A DNA stretch of 64,000 nt from Sepiola atlantica (taxonomy: Eukaryota; Mollusca; Cephalopoda; Sepiida; Sepiolidae). Below the pieces are notes generated by a model. The model searched no databases and was not told where the DNA came from. It was given only the letters and a program-made list of their open reading frames with translations. Shown one piece after another: positions 21,861 to 35,267 of the stretch. Positions within the stretch are counted from its first letter, which is position 1. Each line of letters opens with the position of its first letter. Both the position numbers and the translations under genes were made by a program. The stretch is taken from positions 109,740,532 through 109,804,531 of the forward strand of contig OY744519.1 in NCBI GenBank assembly GCA_963556195.1, in the 5' to 3' direction.

Positions 21861-23590
21861 TTTAATCATCATTCGTGCGTGATATTTGAAAAACTGAAAT
21901 TAAAAAAAGAAATCTGAAAATATCAGAAAATAAATAAAAAATTCTTCTTGAACACTCAATAAACCAGAAAATCGAACATTTTAATTGAAAAGTGAAAAGA
22001 AAAGTAGAAGGAGTAAGCTGAATGGATTCATTTAAATGGAGGACAACTTTGATTTGTCACTATTACGAAAAACAGACAAAACTAGTTGTGAAAAAGTGTC
22101 CGCCTCATTTGGGAGTTAAAATATTCAATATAACCATGTTTGGATAAGAGGTTATTTTACCTAACAGCTTTGTACTTAGTGTTACGATACCCTGTCACTC
22201 GGGAAATGTGAGAACAAGAAACAGATAAAAAAATAAATAATTTATACACCTGTGAAAAAGATCGGGTATATATTTTGTTTTCTATTTTTAATAAAAGTCT
22301 TTTGTTCGTGTTTCTTTTACCAAAAATGTCTCTTTCTGTCTTCTTCAATTCGATGTCATTTCTCAAAAAAGGTCTCTTAGATTGGATGCGTTTACTTGCG
22401 AAAAGGTTGAGTATTTGTTTCTGTTGGTTTTGGCAAAAGTCTTTTGTCTGACGAAATGTATCTTTTTATTTGGTGAGTAGAGTAATCTCCTCTGGACCAT
22501 CAGTTGGGGAGATATCGTTAGTTTCTTTTCGAAAGGTTTGCATAGTAATTCTACACCGAAAGTCATAGAGAAAAAACCTGACGATTCAACTCTTGTCGAC
22601 GATCTTGATTCCAAGAAAGACTGCTGACGTCGCCATGTGAATATTCTTTACGGGATTAACTTGCTCGCCGAGATAGCAAGTGTAAACTGGTTTCAATCGC
22701 CCGCATCAGGCCTTATATACCAACTCCTACCCGATTCTGTCCCTTGATCGTTCTCGTGTCGGCCAGTATCGCACCACTCTCTACCTCAATGGCGACTGGA
22801 CGTCAACTTATCCTATGCATTCATCTTTTCTTTCTATCTGAAATTTAATTGTCACTGCGTAATTCAGTTTTCCATTGATTTTTAAACTACGCAGGTTAAT
22901 ATTCATTTTGAACTTAAGGTTTTTCTTTATTTGACTCAAGGTGCGCTCTCGCAATGTCTTGCCTTACTTTTACCACTTGTTGTCCGTGAAAGGTCAGTCG
23001 TTTGATTAAATCTGACTAACTCATCAATCTGCGTTTATAGACATTTGTCGCACTCAGTCAAAGAATCCGTATTTTGCTGTTTTCTTTGAGTTCCATTGAT
23101 GATTCATTCTGTACCCGACTTTGTTCATTGTTGATGGGTCATGACCTTAACTTTCTCCTGACCCCTTCGTTTCCTATAGTTTTTTCTGCCGTAAACAAGA
23201 CGCGTGAATCATTATTTTACATTAGTAGAGGTCCCAAACATAAATATTACAAGACCTAATAATATAAGGAAATACCAAGTACTGATACACATTTATTTAC
23301 AGTTGACAAAATATTAATAAAAAACGCAAACATAACATTGTACACAACATTAATAAACATACTTCTTACTACTGAGTAGTGGCCGTTCTTTACCTTTTTG
23401 GTAGGATTGAATAACCCAGATATTCTTCATTCTACTGGACGGTAAGCCCAAGATGTCCGACGTTACTGAGTCCCTATTACTCTCTAACCCTTTTAGGGTC
23501 AACAAAAGGAAATAACTTGCCAGTCTTATGTCACTGGTATATTCAGAGATTCGTTTCCCTGCAGTTATAATGCTTAAATAAATGGTAAAT
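21861..23590. other. Unassigned region, slightly less AT-rich
   Basis: Small frames (22157-22366, 22363-22614, 23074-23259) resemble nothing I know. The stretch 22620-22830 has a TTATATACC box and higher GC and could be a promoter-like part of an unrecognised LTR, but no partner repeat is in the window. Confidence 0.35.
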
Positions 23591-23599
23591 TGTTATATA

Positions 23600-24165
23600 T
23601 TTTCAGGTCTCTAATCCTAAGATAGAATCGAGTAAGAAAAAGGAAACTTTTATGTATAAACAAGTTCATTACCTCCACCCCCTTAATTATTTAGTTTAAA
23701 ACCTTCCTTCAATCTGTAAATTTCGACACTGACAATGAGATTATCCCATGGTCAGTATCGAAGTTTACATGCAGAATTCCGTCTTTCCAAAAGCCCTAAA
23801 ACTTGATAAGTAGATTTGCATTCATCTCTGTCTCTGAAACTGTCTCTCTCTCTCTAACTCTCTTCAGAGTCCTGTATCTTTTCACATTTCTCATATTAAT
23901 GTCTTAAAAAATGTTGATTTTTTTATTCTTCTCACATAAAGCTATGCCCTTTTTCGTAACCAGTTTTAAAATATTCATGTTACAGATGTGATAAGCGCTT
24001 TCTAATTAAAAAGCCGATTTTAATCGATGTGGTTTTGAGATGTATATGTAAATTGTAATATTTTTAAGGTCTCTAATCATAAGATAGAATCGAGTAAAAA
24101 AAAGAGGAAAACATTTATGTATAAACGAGTCCATTACCCCATTCTGCATTTTCCTCCTTAATTAG
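23600..24165. repeat. Direct repeat pair, about 110 bp, 460 bp apart
   Basis: Copies at about 23590-23700 and 24040-24165 share GGTCTCTAATCMTAAGATAG, AATCGAGTAARAAAAAG, TTTATGTATAAACRAGT and CCTTAATTA. Confidence 0.85.
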
Positions 24166-24269
24166 CCTGTGTGGGGGACCTGTCTCCAAATTTCCCTTAA
24201 AAAAAGTCAGGAAAACTTATGCTAAGTACAATACTTAGTTTCCTTTTTTTTCTTGCTACAATCTTTACT

Positions 24270-24720
24270 TTTAATAGAGAGTAGAGAGCACATTGTGGAT
24301 GTTGCTCTCGTTTCTCTTAATTTGTCCCTCAATCCTCATTTACCATGAGCATGTTTCTGACAAAGGGGGAAGAAAATGCTGTCTACTCGGTCGGCAGTTT
24401 TGTGTGCGCAGTAGCTGGAGATGACTTGAGTAATTCTCTTTCTATTCTTGTTGCTAATAAGTGTGCTGGAGGTTAACGTTTTACCTGGGCTGAAATATCC
24501 GCCACATGGTCAAGGACTCGAACCTTGGAGTAACTCCCAAGGAGGCTGTTGTATCAGAAGGTGCAAAAATACTGTGGCTGCTGTTTTGCCATTTGGTGAA
24601 TGGAACTCTGGATCATGCAGGAGTTTCCGGTGGGGCCTCGGGATGCCATATTAGTGGGAACTTCTTCTTTATTCATACTCTCTCTCTCTCTGCCCTGTTC
24701 TAAACAAACCTGCTGACCTC
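24270..24720 (+). mobile_element. Third copy of the CTGACAAAGGGGGAAG repeat body, joined to unknown sequence
   Basis: 24270-24390 matches the 6560-6680 repeat (GAGAGTAG, TCCTCA, GTTTCTGACAAAGGGGGAAG) and then diverges. A 68- and a 65-codon frame overlap here but are not recognised. It sits directly before the LINE endonuclease at 24860 in the same orientation and may be that element's 5' region. Confidence 0.45.
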
Positions 24721-24839
24721 TTCCACAAACTGTCCTACCTCAACATGATAAGTCACAATACATAGCATAACTTCCAACGTAGACACTCACTACCAGATCT
24801 CCATTTCCAACCTTGCAAAGGTTGAAATCTAATTACGGG

Positions 24840-25480
24840 AAACCAAACCTGATCTGTTGTTTCTTTGCATAACTGCCATTCACCCTTCTCTTTCTGTAGA
24901 TGATTTCAAAAGTAAAGGTTACTCAAACATGACATCCAAACCTGACCCTCAAGATCGTCATAGGTATAGAATATGTGCCTACATTAAGGATGGCTTTCCA
25001 TGTGGCAGGAATATCCCTAAATTGCCCTATATGTGCTTTCAAGTAGCACTTACTCACAGCATCACATTCATATTTGCCGTCTATCGTTCCCACAATGATG
25101 GAGTTACTACCCTTGAAAGTATATCTGATAAAATTGACCATATCCTGTCTGCTCATTCATCTGTAAACATTCATGTCTGCGGAGATTTTAATGTTCACAA
25201 TGTTGAATGGCTAGTTCACAAAAACAAGACAGATGATGAAGGGAGGTTTTGTAACGATTTCTCTCTTGCATATGATCTAACACAGATTGTGGACAAGCCC
25301 ACTTGTGTAGCCTATGCTGATGGTCAATTTTCAAGTCTTCTTGATCTTTTTCTGACAACCTACCCTGGACTGTGCTCATCCACCGTCTGTCTCTGCTGGG
25401 ATCTTCTGATTCAGTTGTCTCAATTAAGATCAAAACAAAGTGCAACAAGACCTCTGACGTCATTCTCTATCACACAGTGT
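24840..25480 (+). pseudogene. LINE apurinic-type endonuclease domain (Jockey/CR1 type)
   Basis: Frame from about 24842 has SLSVDDFKSKGYSN, a region RHRYRICAYIKDGFPCGR, then the catalytic HVCGDFNVHNVEWL (GDFN motif), DLTQIVDKPTC and LLDLFLTT. Near 25385 the frame shifts and continues as LLGSSDSVVSIKIKTK, where family members have GSSDH with the catalytic histidine; here the H reads S. The domain nicks target DNA to prime reverse transcription. Damaged and inactive. Confidence 0.85.
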
Positions 25481-26130
25481 ATCAATACTCGATGAATGAC
25501 TGGGCCAGCTTTATATCAGAAATACCCCTGAACTCCATGTTTGAAAAGAATGTGTCCTCTATCGCATCCGAATTAACTGATTGATTAACCATTGGTATAG
25601 AGAGCTTCATATCCTCCAAGAAATTCCAACAGAAACCAAACGGCCAGTCGTAGTACACTTCAGAATGTGCCGCCACTACTGCCCACAGAAACCACTATTT
25701 AAATTGTTTTCAACAAAACAGATGCTCTGAAACTAAAGCCACTTTTAAGACTGCTAGCAAGCACTACAAAAAGGTTATAGAAAACGTGAGAGAGTCATAT
25801 GCCTAATCCGTTAAGTCTAGAGTAGCTTAGCAGAGGCTTGGTTCTTACAAGTTTTGGCGAATAACAAACAGGGTCCTGAACAGATGCGTGACCTCTATCC
25901 CAACCATCATCAATGTACCTGAGGTGATTTCCTCATCAAACTCCACCCTTTGCGAGCAGGGCCGCCTTCCTCCTGAATTTTCCCCTAAGACTGAAGATAC
26001 TCTGTGCGGTATCCATATATCTGTTCGGGATGTTGCCAAACTTATCAAGAACCTTGATGCCAGCAAAGCAACTAGCCCTGACAACATTCCAATCATAGTG
26101 CTTAAAAACCTGCAACCTGTTACATGTCAC
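25481..26130 (+). pseudogene. LINE linker and N-terminal RT region, truncated
   Basis: Follows the endonuclease with DWASFISEIPL, several stops, and then an open stretch (25888-26127) with VISSSNSTL, SVRDVAKLIKNLDASKATSPD and NIPIIVLKNL, which is the conserved block before the RT palm (kLDpsKAtGPDgIP). Similarity stops abruptly at about 26128 where sequence containing GTGTATGATCTCATGATACAC begins. The RT catalytic YADD region is therefore missing. Confidence 0.85.
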
Positions 26131-29100
26131 GTCTGAGGCGTGTATGATCTCATGATACACACCGCGTCTGGCACCCCTTTCTTATCATCGCTATCAATTT
26201 ACACATACACACAAGCTTCTTTTCAATGAAGAATTTAGACAGAGTAACAAATACGGTTACTGATATTCAGAGAAAGATATACATTAAGAGATTGATCACT
26301 GTGTTAGAAAGAGAGAGGGGGGGAGAAAGAAATAGAGACGGCTTGGGCCGCCATTTTATGCTAGCTCACATTGTTCACCCGCCCCACCCCCATTAGGGTT
26401 TTTTGGAGACGAGCAGACTTTTCCTGACTGCTTAGCTTGAGGGTTTGACAGTAAAGAGACCAGAAATCACTTTTCCAGAAATTTCGTCATATTCTTAACT
26501 TCTGCCTATCCACTGAGGTCATCTTTTAACCCCAGATTCATCAATCATTTCACCAGCCCCATCGCTCATTCTGTTCACCCGAATGAGGGCATTCATTATC
26601 TAACAATATGATCGCTATTGAAACACAGGTTTTCTGCAAGTTCATGAATTATCGGCCACTGCTTTCCAATAATGTACCATAATCATCAAGAACGGGTTGA
26701 GGCCTTCTTCTAGATTCATTATTCACATCCATATTGTCAGATTTAAACTTAGTGAACGAACTCTGAACAGTTAATACTATAGTAGTGCCTTTGTGAGAGT
26801 GCTTTGTTGATGTTATTGGTAGCTTGAATTGAATTATGCCACAACTTGAATCCATATATAAAAATAGCCATTACTTCTTGGATGTTTACAGTTTATCAAT
26901 TGACATTGAATTACCCATATATTACCATCGTATGTGAAACTTAATACCAAGTCATTAGTGAAATTATCATTTTCACAGGTTTTGACTGATATACCTCTGT
27001 AGTGTACCTAAGTTGTCGATAATAAAGTAAGAAATACAATGCAGTTTTATAAAAAAATGTAAGTCTCTCTTTATTAGCTGTGTTTGCTTTTTACAATATC
27101 TATAAATAAAAGGGAAGATCTATTATTTTTTAATAAATATATGCATGTGTGCTTAGCCCCCAAATCATTGGATCGATTCTTATGAGAACCGGAACAAGAA
27201 TTCTATGTATTGGTATGTGTAACAGAATCAAACAAGTTTAATAAAAATTGGCACCATATGTTTACCAACTTATTATGATTTGCTTTTTATTTTTCAATTA
27301 ATTTATGAAAGCGCTAAAACAAGGTCCTGTACACAATATATGAATGTGACACAATAAGGTATTTTATTAGTGCTAAAAAAACTATTAATGGACTTGATGA
27401 TAGGTGTACAAATTTTGCTTGAGATACTTTAGATATAACACTTGTAATAATATAAAATCCTTGATAGAGATACTTATACCCATTTGAAGATAAATCAACT
27501 AATTATTAAGGAGTAAATATTTCAAGTATGACACGATGAGGTATTTTCCTGGTGCTAAAAACTTATTCATTTGATGAGTGGTGTCAAATAATTACTAACG
27601 ATATTGATTGGCTAATTAAGTTGAATTAATTACGGAAGTAATATATTAAAAGAACGATAGGTCAACACACTTTTTGCTGAGTAGTGTAAAAGAAATATTA
27701 TCTTCAGTTTTGTCATTTGAAACTGACGATTTGAGGTTTCAGTTTTATTTATAAAACTGGCATCGCTTTCAGAAATACAACAAAGTTTACACTTGTGAAA
27801 TTCTAGGTTTCTTATCAATGCAATAATTTTGGAAAAGACATTTCCATTTACGATTTAGAAGGTCACGAATAAATGTCAGGCGAAATTGTTAAAAAACAAA
27901 TATGTTTTGAACTGACATAGGTGTCCAAATTCGAGTACACTAGTCCAACATCTAATAATCTAATAATGAAACCTAGTTGTTAAAATTAAATTTCTACTAC
28001 TCTTAATAAACCAAGCCTTTATATTGCGGCTTAACTGGAGACTACTCCTACATGTATACAACGAAGTCTTTGATTGGTTAATCGTAAAATAGTAAAACAA
28101 AAATGCGAAATTATTCAAAGCAGGCAAACCAAATAAAAACCTAGAACTATATGATCACAAACCAAGTGCTAGGATCAAGTGTAGTATCTGTTCTGAACTC
28201 GGTTAGAAGATTAGAAAACTTTTAGAGTGAGGCAATTAAAAAGTTTTTTCGTAGTGTCCCTTCTTGGGAGTGGAGCTGCATACCACTGTCTGTCAACGTA
28301 AGGATGTGATAAAGTCTTATTTGGGTCTTACTTCTCCGTATTGTATAAAGTATTATGCCACGGAAACGTTGATACTTCAAAAACTATCCTGCTGAAATTT
28401 GCATAGTGGTTACTGTTATCAAAGTGCAGAAAAATTGAGTCTCTATGATAGAACAGAACTGAAGTTATTGCCAGAAGTGTGACTTTCACATTTTCCATGA
28501 CATTGACCTTTGACCTAGGTATCCTAACATTAAATCAGTTCTAAGCTATACTATGCCCGATATTTGATCAAATTTGGTGACGATTGGTCAAGCGATGTGG
28601 ACGTTAGGATGTACATAAACTAAAAAAACTCGGCTGAAAACAAAAATCTAAACGCTCCACAGTCCAAAGATTTTATTCAGTTTTGAAGTTATCACGTGAG
28701 AAGATTTTGACTAGGAATCTAAAATTCTATAGATGCCAGGAAAAGATCCTAAAACAATCGTTTTTTTCATCTCGAAGGTGTTTTCCCCAGGGCAAAGACT
28801 GTCGTTAATTTTGTCAAAACAATCGAATTAACATATATGTTTCCTTTTCTCCTTCCAAGGACTAATGAATGATTATTTCAAGCCCAGAACAAAAACGAAT
28901 TAGCTTTGTGATTTTACTATGAATTATAAGAGCAATAGAAAGAAATCTTATTTAGTCTTGACATGAAAAATGATGTTGATTTATTTTTTTGGCTTCTGTT
29001 TTTTCTTTTGTAGAATGATTACATTTAGACTTGAATCAGAGTTATTCGAAGGTCAAGAGAGAACGTCTGGTGAATGACCATAAGTTAAGAGGTCAAACCC

Positions 29101-29752
29101 GATGGAAGTGGCAATCTGTTCTCAATTCATATGATGCCCACAAAGACAGAAAGAAAAAGGAAAAAAAGAGAGTAATATAATATAAAAATGAAAACGAAAT
29201 ATTCTGTGAGTGGTCACTGCAGAGATGCAAATCATACAAATAGTCAGAGCCTGGTGCCAAAAGTGTTATCCATCTCAACAATAAAACTGTCAGATTCTTT
29301 TGGTATAAATCATTGAATTGTGGTCCTTCTTTACTGTAGTAACAGAATTGGATAGACAGAAACTGGTCGGTTGGTTAGCTGCCTTGCCTAACTGACCAAT
29401 CACCGTTCTGTCTTTCCTTTCCAATGCAATAGATGAAAATATCCACACTTCCATTATATATCTACAGTCAATGCTTACATAATCATGTTACCTTCTATAC
29501 ACACATATATATGCATATGTATAAATTGAGATATTTTCTGACAAAATACAAGACTTTATAAAAAGTAAAATCGGTATGTTTCTCCATAGTAAACACAAAC
29601 AAAAGAATTTTAAAAACAAAGTCCGAATTTTATCAACAAATGAATCTTCAGATTTATAGAAAAAAAAACGGATATTAGTTACCAAAAGCGACCATTTTGT
29701 TTTCTATTTTTCCACGATACACTCTAATTTTTTTATTCGCCATCTTTTTCAC

Positions 29753-29802
<50 letters not shown>

Positions 29803-30120
29803 TTTTACATTTCGAAACACAATGATATTATTTATGAATACTATATCTGACCATTTATGGAATGTCAAAATGACATAAACCAGTCATAGTCTACAAATAT
29901 TTTATTTCATAAAACCGAAATTTAACATTAAACTAAATGTCCTTGATAAAATGACATTTATTGGTTACGTGACATATAGAGTTTAAGTTAAATTAAACTG
30001 TATAATATATTATTAACTTTTTAGATAATACCTTATTGCTGTTAAGGAAATTATCTTTACTGTTTATATTGCTAAGTGAGACAAAGTAGCAAGTTGTTAT
30101 TAAAAGTTGTGTCAAGAATA
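26131..30120. other. About 4 kb with no recognised gene
   Basis: AT-rich sequence with only short random frames. There is a higher-GC patch at 26330-26420 and a (TA)n run at 29753-29799. Around 27120-27240 and 28330-28620 the sequence has the flavour of dispersed element sequence, but I cannot fix boundaries. Confidence 0.5.
29753..29799. repeat. (TA)n microsatellite
   Basis: Pure TA run of about 46 bp. Confidence 0.95.
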
Positions 30121-30135
30121 CACTATTTAGCTCAA

Positions 30136-30160
30136 CCATAACCCTAACCCTAACCCTAGC
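30136..30160. repeat. Short interstitial telomere-like repeat
   Basis: ATAACCCTAACCCTAACCCT, three (TAACCC) units, in otherwise AT-rich DNA. Too short to be a telomere. Confidence 0.85.
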
Positions 30161-31172
30161 TTAACAAGCTCACCTGTTACATGTGAACGATGATAAAGCA
30201 ACAGGAATGGAGCTTAATTCAAATCTTTCACATCCGATTCTTCTTCACAATGAATATTATTATTCCTTTCAGAATTGGTAAGGCTAAAAATATTCAAATT
30301 TAAGGGATAAAAAATTCGAAACGAATTCCTGCATCTTTTTCCTTTTGGTGTTTTGTGTGTATTGTAATAGATTATCATACAACCCCCTTTTTTCTATGTG
30401 GACTTACACGTACAAAACTATATATGGTCAGCATCACGTTACCCGACGGCCTTGCTTCGGAGGTTAGTAATGCCTCTCTAATATCTGTCTTTCCATTATT
30501 GTTCGGTCTATTGCAATACAACTTTTTTTTCTTTATTATACTATCGTGTTGGTTGTTCCTTCCACTCCAATAAAAAAACTTGTATATTGTAACCCTTTCA
30601 AGGATACAACAGCATTCAATCTTAATAAACTTTCCGAATTCCACATCCTCCATAATCATCACTCATGAAACAAACAAGTAGTGATATATATCTACGGTGG
30701 ATGGTGAACATTTAGATATTCATGAAGATTTCGTTGGTATATGACACCATGATTGATTTCAAATATTGACTAGCAATATTAATTTTGTTTATAAATATTT
30801 GGGGTGTCATATCTTGTATGCATGGCAAAGGGCAAAGGTAAGTTATTGGTAATTAAGGGTGAGATATAAAAACAAAACAATATTGAAATGTTGTTTTTAT
30901 TTATGAACTTTTAAAGATTAAGTGGGAGTCTCGGCATACCTGTAGTTCGTTGGATTGATCATGTGACGTGGGAGGGAGGGTGTATTAGATACATGCCAGG
31001 TGGAAAAACAGTAGCTGAATGGAATTGAACGAGGAAGGATGTAAAAATAATGGTTTTAAGTTTATCTTATATCTTAGAAAAATATCTTTGTTATTTTTTG
31101 TAGGCAAACATTTATTTCAGCTTGCTTGCTCGCAACCTTATTCGGACACGCACAATGAAAAAGCTTACGAAT

Positions 31173-31670
31173 AGATCAAGACAACACTTTCGCAAACCAT
31201 AGCAGAGATAATATATTTGCCTGTGGATCTCATATGAGTTCAACACGAATATTTTGGTGTCGCTGTTTTGTACAACTATCTTATCTATACATAGCTTACC
31301 AATGCGTTCTTCAGAGTTGTTTGATTTATTCTCTGCTTCTTTTGTTTTAGCTCGTTTGACTCGTTAGTCTAGTAGTCTTCATCAATTCGCTGTTTAGATA
31401 CCTCATTATAATACAGCTTTCTAGTCCAGTAGCTTCTTTCCAAGAATCGCAGGCTTGTGAAACTCTCTTTCTGCTGACTGTTTTCCTCCTGCCTATAGCC
31501 GTTGTCTTTTTCAAACTAAGGTCAACTGTCTTTGCGATAATCATCTTTCATTCTTTTTAGCTACTTACTGGAGGGACTTCCATAAAAACAGATCAAGACA
31601 ACGCTATCTCGAACCATGACATATTTGCCTGTAGATCTCATATGAGTTCAACACAAACATTTTTGTGTAT
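31173..31670. repeat. Pair of 80-bp direct repeats flanking a LINE fragment
   Basis: AGATCAAGACAAC...GAACCAT, ATATTTGCCTGTRGATCTCA and TATGAGTTCAACACRAA occur at 31173-31257 and again at 31590-31670, about 85 percent alike, on either side of the LINE 3' end. Confidence 0.85.
31290..31589 (+). pseudogene. LINE ORF2 C-terminus and 3' end
   Basis: Plus-strand translation has SSLHQFAV, FFPRIAGL and NSLSADCFPPAYS, homologous to the endings of the LINEs at 42714-43034 and 62830-63330. It ends in TACTGGAGGGACTTCCATAAAAA, a form of the same 3' tail. Several stops and one or two frame changes are present. Confidence 0.8.
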
Positions 31671-31680
31671 AATATATGTA

Positions 31681-31740
31681 CTAGCACGGCACACAGTGTT
31701 GTCCGGTGTTGCTCAAGGATTGGGGTGAAAAATAGTGTCT
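31681..31740 (-). mobile_element. Helitron-like 3' terminus (minus orientation)
   Basis: Minus strand: GAGCAACACCGGACAACAC, then TGTGTGCCGTGCTAG and T. Same logic as the end at 19835. The body would lie to the right, interrupted by the element at 31941-33894. Confidence 0.55.
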
Positions 31741-31932
31741 AAAGTACGGCAACAGCAACAGTCGGTTTCTTACTGGCAACACTGTGAGTTAAGTATAACT
31801 GAAAAAAAGAGCTAACATGTTACTGTCATAATTGCGAGTTTCTTAAAAAAAATAAATCACAAACGCGTGGAAAATAATCTGCAAAAAATCTGCTAATTGT
31901 TTGAATTTAATTTCAACAGTAACAGTCGATTT

Positions 31933-33902
31933 GTTATTGTTAGGTACGTGCAAAAATGGCCGTCTCTTGTACAGACTATGCTTATTAAAAAGCGCTTATC
32001 ATTAATTATTTAATTAGTTTCCGTGTAAACTTTGATTGGGTTTGAAAGATAAAAGCCTAAACTCAATCTCTAAAAGGTAATAACTGTATATTTACGCGTG
32101 AAAAAGAAATTATAATGAAATATTTTATCACGACGGCTGAAAAACCTACCAATTCAGTGAATTTTGAACTTTGAAGAAATTACTTGTAAAAATCCCTTGA
32201 AAAATAAATATAAGTTTTTGGGAACTATTTCAAAGATAATTATTAAATTAAAGTCATAAGATACTGAATAAAAAAAATTTCCTACGTTTTACTAAAAATT
32301 AGCAAAATGATCCCCCTAAAGTCATAGTTTAGTAAAATCCGGCATCAGTTAATCGGTAAACAACTTTGTTTACCGATTGACTATCGCTATGCAAAATATA
32401 GGGAAGACAAAAATGTAATCATTTATCATTTTGAACTTTATATATAAAAATGGTTTTGTAATAGTTTATAGAAGTTTAAAAATTATTATCCATTAATTTC
32501 TTTATTCTTTTTAAGGTTATAAAGAAATTTAAGTACCCTTATTTTGTTGTAATAAAAAAGGAAATGCTTATTTGATTAAAATATTTGTGAATGTACGCAA
32601 TTAAGATTTTATTTATTTTTTTAACTAAAAAGATTCATATTTAACTTGGTATTAGTTTTTAATTCAGTAATACTCTGAAATTATTGATGACGTCTGTTTA
32701 CCAATGTTTTTCCTTAGAATTTGAAATAAAATTTTTAAAAATGTTAAAGATTATTTTTACGTTACGAACTGTGTCAATTTTATCAATTTTTGTTACATGA
32801 TGATTAAACACTTTAGTTATTCGATTTATTCTTAACGTGTCGTAACGATAAATTACATTAATTATTTTTAAAATAAAGTGTATTTTTTATTTTAAGTGTG
32901 AAAAAGTAGATTAAAGTCAATGAGTACACTGACCATTTATTCATTGAAACAAAATATAAAACATTAACAATTATTCAATTCTTAATGAAAATGTCATATT
33001 TGAACTATTTATTTATTAATAAATAATTTTAAACTTTTTAAATTATATTTATTAATGACAAAAACAAAGACAAACTTACGTTTTATCTTTCCAAGTAATT
33101 TACAATGAATTGTGAAATTAACGAAATCGATGAATCTCTGAAAATAAAATTTTGAGGGGAGAGTGGTGGGAGGTCTAATCGCGCCTGTTTATTATAGAAC
33201 GTGGCTTCCATAGCGCTCCAAGTGAATCGTTAGTAGAAATTATTCAATTTTTAAAATTCTTTTTTTCGTTATGTTCCTGAGTCTCATTTTTTTCAATTTT
33301 TGGTTTATTTTCAAGATTATAAAAAAAATGTTGCGCTGTTAATGCCACGTTCATGTATGAAAGGGAAATATAATTATGTCGCATTTTATATTTTCCCAGA
33401 AACTCTAATCATTAAAATCACATGAATATTATTTGAAATTATATTATTTTTTTGGTGAAAATATTGATTAAACAGTCCTTTATTCAATAATAATATCGCT
33501 AATTCAAAAAATTAATTTTTCTTCGAGTTATAGTGATTTTATTAACACGGTATTTAGGGGCCTTTTTCGTAATATATACGAAATATTTAAATTTAATTGT
33601 TAACATCTACAATGCTTTATTTTCATAAAAACATAAAGATTCATGCATTTTTTTATTATTAATATATAAAAATATAACTTAAGTAAAGGTGTATTTTGTT
33701 TTAAAAAATAATATATTTTCACTAAGATTTTTAAATAAATAATGGTTTAATTATATTTCGTGATTGTTGATTAATAAATATTGAAAATTTCATTAAAATT
33801 GGTTGATTTCCTGAATTTTAGTGAATTTTAAGTGAAGGGAGGGTCAAAATGTTTTTACATTTTGGGGATCGGCCATTCATTTTGCACGTACCTAGTTATT
33901 GT
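31933..33902. mobile_element. hAT-type non-autonomous transposon, 1954 bp, with exact 8-bp target duplication
   Basis: The element runs from TAGGTACGTGCAAAAATGGC at 31941 to ...ATTTTGCACGTACCTA at 33894. Its ends are inverted repeats (TAGGTACGTGCAAAA, then ATGGCCG after a short indel). GTTATTGT is duplicated exactly at 31933-31940 and 33895-33902. Eight-base duplications with short inverted repeats are typical of hAT elements. The interior is about 75 percent AT and has no ORF over 60 codons, so it depends on a transposase encoded elsewhere. Confidence 0.9.
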
Positions 33903-33907
33903 CATAA

Positions 33908-34070
33908 GCGGGAGTTAAGTATTACTTAAAAAATAAAACAACAAATGAACGTGTTCGAAGTCTTATTTTTTCAAAAAATCATGCATGAGTTAACTATTAC
34001 TTAAAAAATAAAACTATATGAACGCGTTCAAAGTTTTCTTTTCGCAAAAAAAAAAATCCTGCAGCTATAA
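33908..34070. repeat. Two degenerate tandem units, about 72 bp
   Basis: GAGTTAAGTATTACTTAAAA... and GAGTTAACTATTACTTAAAA... each followed by ATAAAAC, ATGAACGYGTTC and AAGT.TT.TTTT. A related unit (GAGTTAAGTATAACTG) lies left of the hAT-type insertion at 31786, so the insertion went into this array. Confidence 0.7.
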
Positions 34071-35160
34071 AAATACTTGTTATTTCCTTTTATTTAATCA
34101 TTAATTTAAAAAAAAATACCAATAAAAATAATTATTTAAATATTTAAACCTTTTTTAAATACGTTATTCACATAGATATTCTTTGTTTAATTTTATTTTT
34201 ATTCTATGAAACGAAGAAAACTTACTTAAAAAAATGAATTTCGTTTTTTTTTAATGTTTTAATATATTTAGGTTATTTTATGAATCTAACTGATAATTTG
34301 CCTAGTGACCCCATAAGAATTTTATGGAAAATTTTAATGGTGTCTTTAGATTCTGCGAAAAATGTAACCGTTATTGAAACTTATTTGAATGTTCTAACTG
34401 TTAACATCTCAATTTCTATAACACACAGACAAACATTGACTTTACATAGAAAAAGATAAACATAGTACTGTTAAATAATGTCAACTAGAAAAAGGCAATA
34501 AAGAAGTTTTAATGGAATGGATTCAAGCATTTAATTTAGCTGTACACTAAGATACAAGGAAAACTTTACTTGCATTAGGGAAGACATGGGAATGTTTTGT
34601 GTGTGCTTGTTTTCTGTCCTCAAAAGCAAGATATATATATATATGCTAAGCAATGGAGAACCCATACAAAGCTATAGAAACTGCAGAATGCTGTTTGTGT
34701 GTTCTCTAGAAGGGTGTGTAAGACGTCATCGTGATTGAAGAGATACAGAGAAGAGGCATGTCAATCTGTAGGAAGACCAAGTGAATCATGTTAAAAGTGC
34801 AGACATTTATCTGTTTCTTTTCGTCAAGACTTTGCAGATTATGTGCTGTTTAGAAGTCACATGTTCAAAGGACATTGTACAAAGGTGGGGAATTAAAGTT
34901 GTCGTAGTGATGTGTTTTTGGAATTTGGGAAGGCCATCACTTGAAAAGTGTAGCGCTCTATAGACCAATGTAAACATATGTATCTGTGTGCATGGGTGTG
35001 TATGTAAGGCATTTAGCAATATAAGTTTGTGCTTACGGCTTCAAAGAAAATAGGGACACAACATTCATGTTCTATTGCAAAATGGTGCAGCATGGTCTAC
35101 AGCAAAAAGGAGCTTCACAGTAAATATAAAAATGATATACATTGCTATATTTTATTTTGG
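34071..35160. other. Stretch without recognised gene
   Basis: AT-rich. A 60-codon plus frame (34781-34963) and its 70-codon antisense are not recognised. Confidence 0.5.
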
Positions 35161-35164
35161 TGCG

Positions 35165-35166
<2 letters not shown>

Positions 35167-35205
<39 letters not shown>
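35167..35205. repeat. (CT)n microsatellite
   Basis: CT run of about 38 bp. Confidence 0.95.
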
Positions 35206-35208
<3 letters not shown>

Positions 35209-35267
35209 ACAGGGATGCAATTGAAAATAAAGACCAAACAATTAAAATAATAAGAGGTTGATGTAGT

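Noticed and set aside
22157..22830. A solo LTR beginning TGTTACGATACC
   Set aside because: The start is suggestive but I found no matching CA end, target duplication or second copy.
30136..30160. Telomere end or fusion site
   Set aside because: Only three telomere-like units. Interstitial short motifs of this kind also occur at 21.69 and 55.24 kb.
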